Shown here: piece by piece, positions 5,260 to 6,351 of the stretch | Numbering within the stretch: the first letter of the stretch is position 1 | How the letters are laid out: each line of letters opens with the position of its first letter | Origin: Candidatus Woesearchaeota archaeon | Lineage (GTDB): Archaea; Nanobdellota; Nanobdellia; Woesearchaeales; WJKV01 | Direction: 5' to 3' | DNA: 6,351 nucleotides | Assembly (NCBI GenBank): GCA_019322855.1 | Contig: JAHWIA010000052.1 | Coordinates: forward strand, 1 to 6,351 | Program-made: the position numbers and the translations under genes | The notes under the pieces: model-generated | The model's database searches: none | What the model saw: the letters and a program-made list of their open reading frames with translations, nothing else | What the model was told of the DNA's origin: nothing

Positions 5260-5997
5260 TCATTCTCCCAAATAAGCCTCAAGGACTTTTTTGTTTTTCT
5301 TGATATGTTCTGGTTTTCCTTCTGCAATGACCTTGCCTTCGTCCATGACAATGACATGGTCTGCTATCTTGAGCGTGAAATTCATGTCATGCTCTATCAA
5401 TAATATTGTTTCTTTCTGTTTCTTCAGTTTTAACAGCAATTTTGCTATTTCTGTTCTTAATTTAGGATTGACGCCTGCAACTGGTTCATCCAGCATCAAT
5501 AATTTATGAGGATTAAGTATTGTTCGCGCGATCTCAATCAATCTTTTTTGTCCATAACTAAGTTCTCTTGCAATCCTTTTCTCGAATTTTTCCATATTAA
5601 CCAGTTCGAGCATCTGCCTGACTTTATTTTCCTTTTCTGCAGTTATTCTATTTGCTCGGAAGAAATTTCTCCAGAAGAAAGTATCTTCATTGTCTATTGC
5701 AATAAGAAGATTGTCTTTCACAGTGAGGTTGTTGAATAATCTCGACTGCTGGAATAATCTGGAAATGCCTTTGTTTGAAACAATGTACGGCCTGAGATTT
5801 GTGATTTCTTCTTTGTCCATCAAGATTCTACCTGTTTCTGCCTTTAAGATTCCAGATATGAGATTGAACACAGTAGTCTTGCCGCTGCCGTTCGGTCCGA
5901 TCAAGGCTGTGATAGAATTTTCTTTTACATTGAAAGTGGCGCCATCTACAGCTTTCACACCGCCGAAGTATTTTTTCAATTTCTTTATCTGTAACAT
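5260..5997 (-). CDS. livG: Branched-chain amino acid ABC transporter ATP-binding protein LivG
   Basis: This complete 245-residue protein is the second ATPase of the importer. It starts with MLQIKKLKKYFGGVKAVDG, the typical FGG-x-KA-V-D opening of LivG. Walker A is GPNGSGKTT (34-42), the Q-loop region is RLFQQSRLF (80-88), the signature is LSYGQKRLIEIAR (146-158), a form typical of LivG, Walker B is LLMLDEPVAG (166-175) and the switch His is 203 in IEHDM. The central LivG insertion (about 103-122, FFWRNFFRANRI) is present. The C-terminus VLEAYLGE fits the family. It starts 1 nt after the livM stop and ends 1 nt before livF, so the three genes form one tightly coupled operon read right to left. 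Only a weak GGGA lies before the start, which suggests coupling to livM. Confidence 0.95.
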   Translation of the reverse strand: MLQIKKLKKYFGGVKAVDGATFNVKENSITALIGPNGSGKTTVFNLISGILKAETGRILMDKEEITNLRPYIVSNKGISRLFQQSRLFNNLTVKDNLLIAIDNEDTFFWRNFFRANRITAEKENKVRQMLELVNMEKFEKRIARELSYGQKRLIEIARTILNPHKLLMLDEPVAGVNPKLRTEIAKLLLKLKKQKETILLIEHDMNFTLKIADHVIVMDEGKVIAEGKPEHIKKNKKVLEAYLGE

Positions 5998-5998
5998 T

Positions 5999-6351
5999 TT
6001 ATCCCAATTTTATTTTTCCGAACAAGCCTTTTGGTTTGTAAAGCAAGATGAGTATCAATATCAAGGCATATATTATCTGCCTCATAGGCCCTACCATTGA
6101 CGAAGGAAATCCGATGAATCTCAATGGTTCTGGCAGAAGGACAAGGATGATCGATACAATTATCGTGCCCCTCAATGATGCGAGACCTGCAATGATAACT
6201 ATCGCCAGTATAGGAACCATCTGCATCAGATGGAAGGATGATGGATCTATGAAAGTAATGTAATGTGCGTAAAGACTTCCTGCGATACCTGCTATCAATG
6301 CGCTGATTCCCAAGGCATAAGTCTTCATCTTGAAAGTATTCTTTCCAAGAA
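5999..6351 (-). CDS. livM: Branched-chain amino acid ABC transporter permease LivM (3' part only)
   Basis: The frame runs in from the right edge; 116 codons to the stop are visible, beginning LGKNTFKMKTYALGISAL, which matches the cytoplasmic loop and next helix of LivM (family pattern G-x-N-x(4)-K-x-x-A-F-x-I-S-A). The Met at 6326-6328 is therefore internal, not the start. AGIAGSLYAH (20-29) follows, then VIIAGLASLRG (50-60), which corresponds to the conserved Gly-rich loop that contacts the ATPases, and the C-terminal YKPKGLFGK signature (104-112). LivM normally has about 300-420 residues, so the N-terminal two thirds lie outside. With LivH it would form the membrane channel. The livH and binding-protein genes are not seen and are expected to the right. 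Confidence 0.92.
   Translation of the reverse strand, partial: LGKNTFKMKTYALGISALIAGIAGSLYAHYITFIDPSSFHLMQMVPILAIVIIAGLASLRGTIIVSIILVLLPEPLRFIGFPSSMVGPMRQIIYALILILILLYKPKGLFGKIKLG

Noticed and set aside
5259..5357. N-terminal extension of livF to an ATG at 5357
   Set aside because: It overlaps livG by about 100 nt; the family start M-L-K-I-K-N-L and a GGGAG site fit the ATG at 5258.
5999..6328. Short stand-alone membrane protein starting at the Met at 6328
   Set aside because: The frame stays open to the right edge and the upstream residues (LGKNTFK) continue the LivM family pattern, so this is the 3' part of livM.

Overview
The window looks like a piece of an archaeal chromosome, most likely from the DPANN side (Woesearchaeota/Pacearchaeota-like); the lineage is inferred. 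Support comes from an archaeal RadA recombinase, AT-rich TATA elements about 25 nt from predicted transcript starts, GGTGA-type ribosome binding sites, oligo-T tracts at a gene end, and a secreted protein with the Cys-rich KGT...EYYC repeat I associate with DPANN surface proteins. There is no rRNA, tRNA, CRISPR array, insertion sequence or phage gene.

Layout: (1) 1-1099, minus strand: the first 366 codons of a secreted lipoprotein with a PKD/Ig-like domain, running off the left edge, with its own TATA box and ribosome binding site. (2) 1171-2744, minus strand: a two-gene operon of a signal-peptide/coiled-coil/single-TM protein followed, 2 nt later, by a SpoIIM-family (DUF95) polytopic membrane protein. 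(3) 2823-3278, plus strand: a YdjM/DUF457-type membrane-bound putative metal-dependent hydrolase, divergent from the operon and probably leaderless. (4) 3279-3530: an intergenic stretch with several hairpins and the radA promoter. (5) 3531-4553, plus strand: radA. (6) 4554-6351, minus strand: livF, livG and the 3' part of livM, an ABC importer operon of the branched-chain amino acid (HAAT) family, entering from the right edge.

Functionally, the left half is envelope-related: lipoprotein, SpoIIM-like protein and its coiled-coil partner, and YdjM-like protein. RadA is the housekeeping recombinase. The Liv genes encode two ATPases and one permease of a complete-looking importer whose other permease and binding protein should lie to the right. 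radA and livF converge with no base between their stop codons, so radA transcripts probably end inside the reverse complement of livF.

I see no clear undescribed defence or mobile system. The most unusual points are a Gly-to-Ser change in the RadA Walker A motif, an apparent non-ATG start (GTG or ATT) for the coiled-coil gene, the structured region upstream of radA, and the SpoIIM/coiled-coil membrane gene pair of unknown function.
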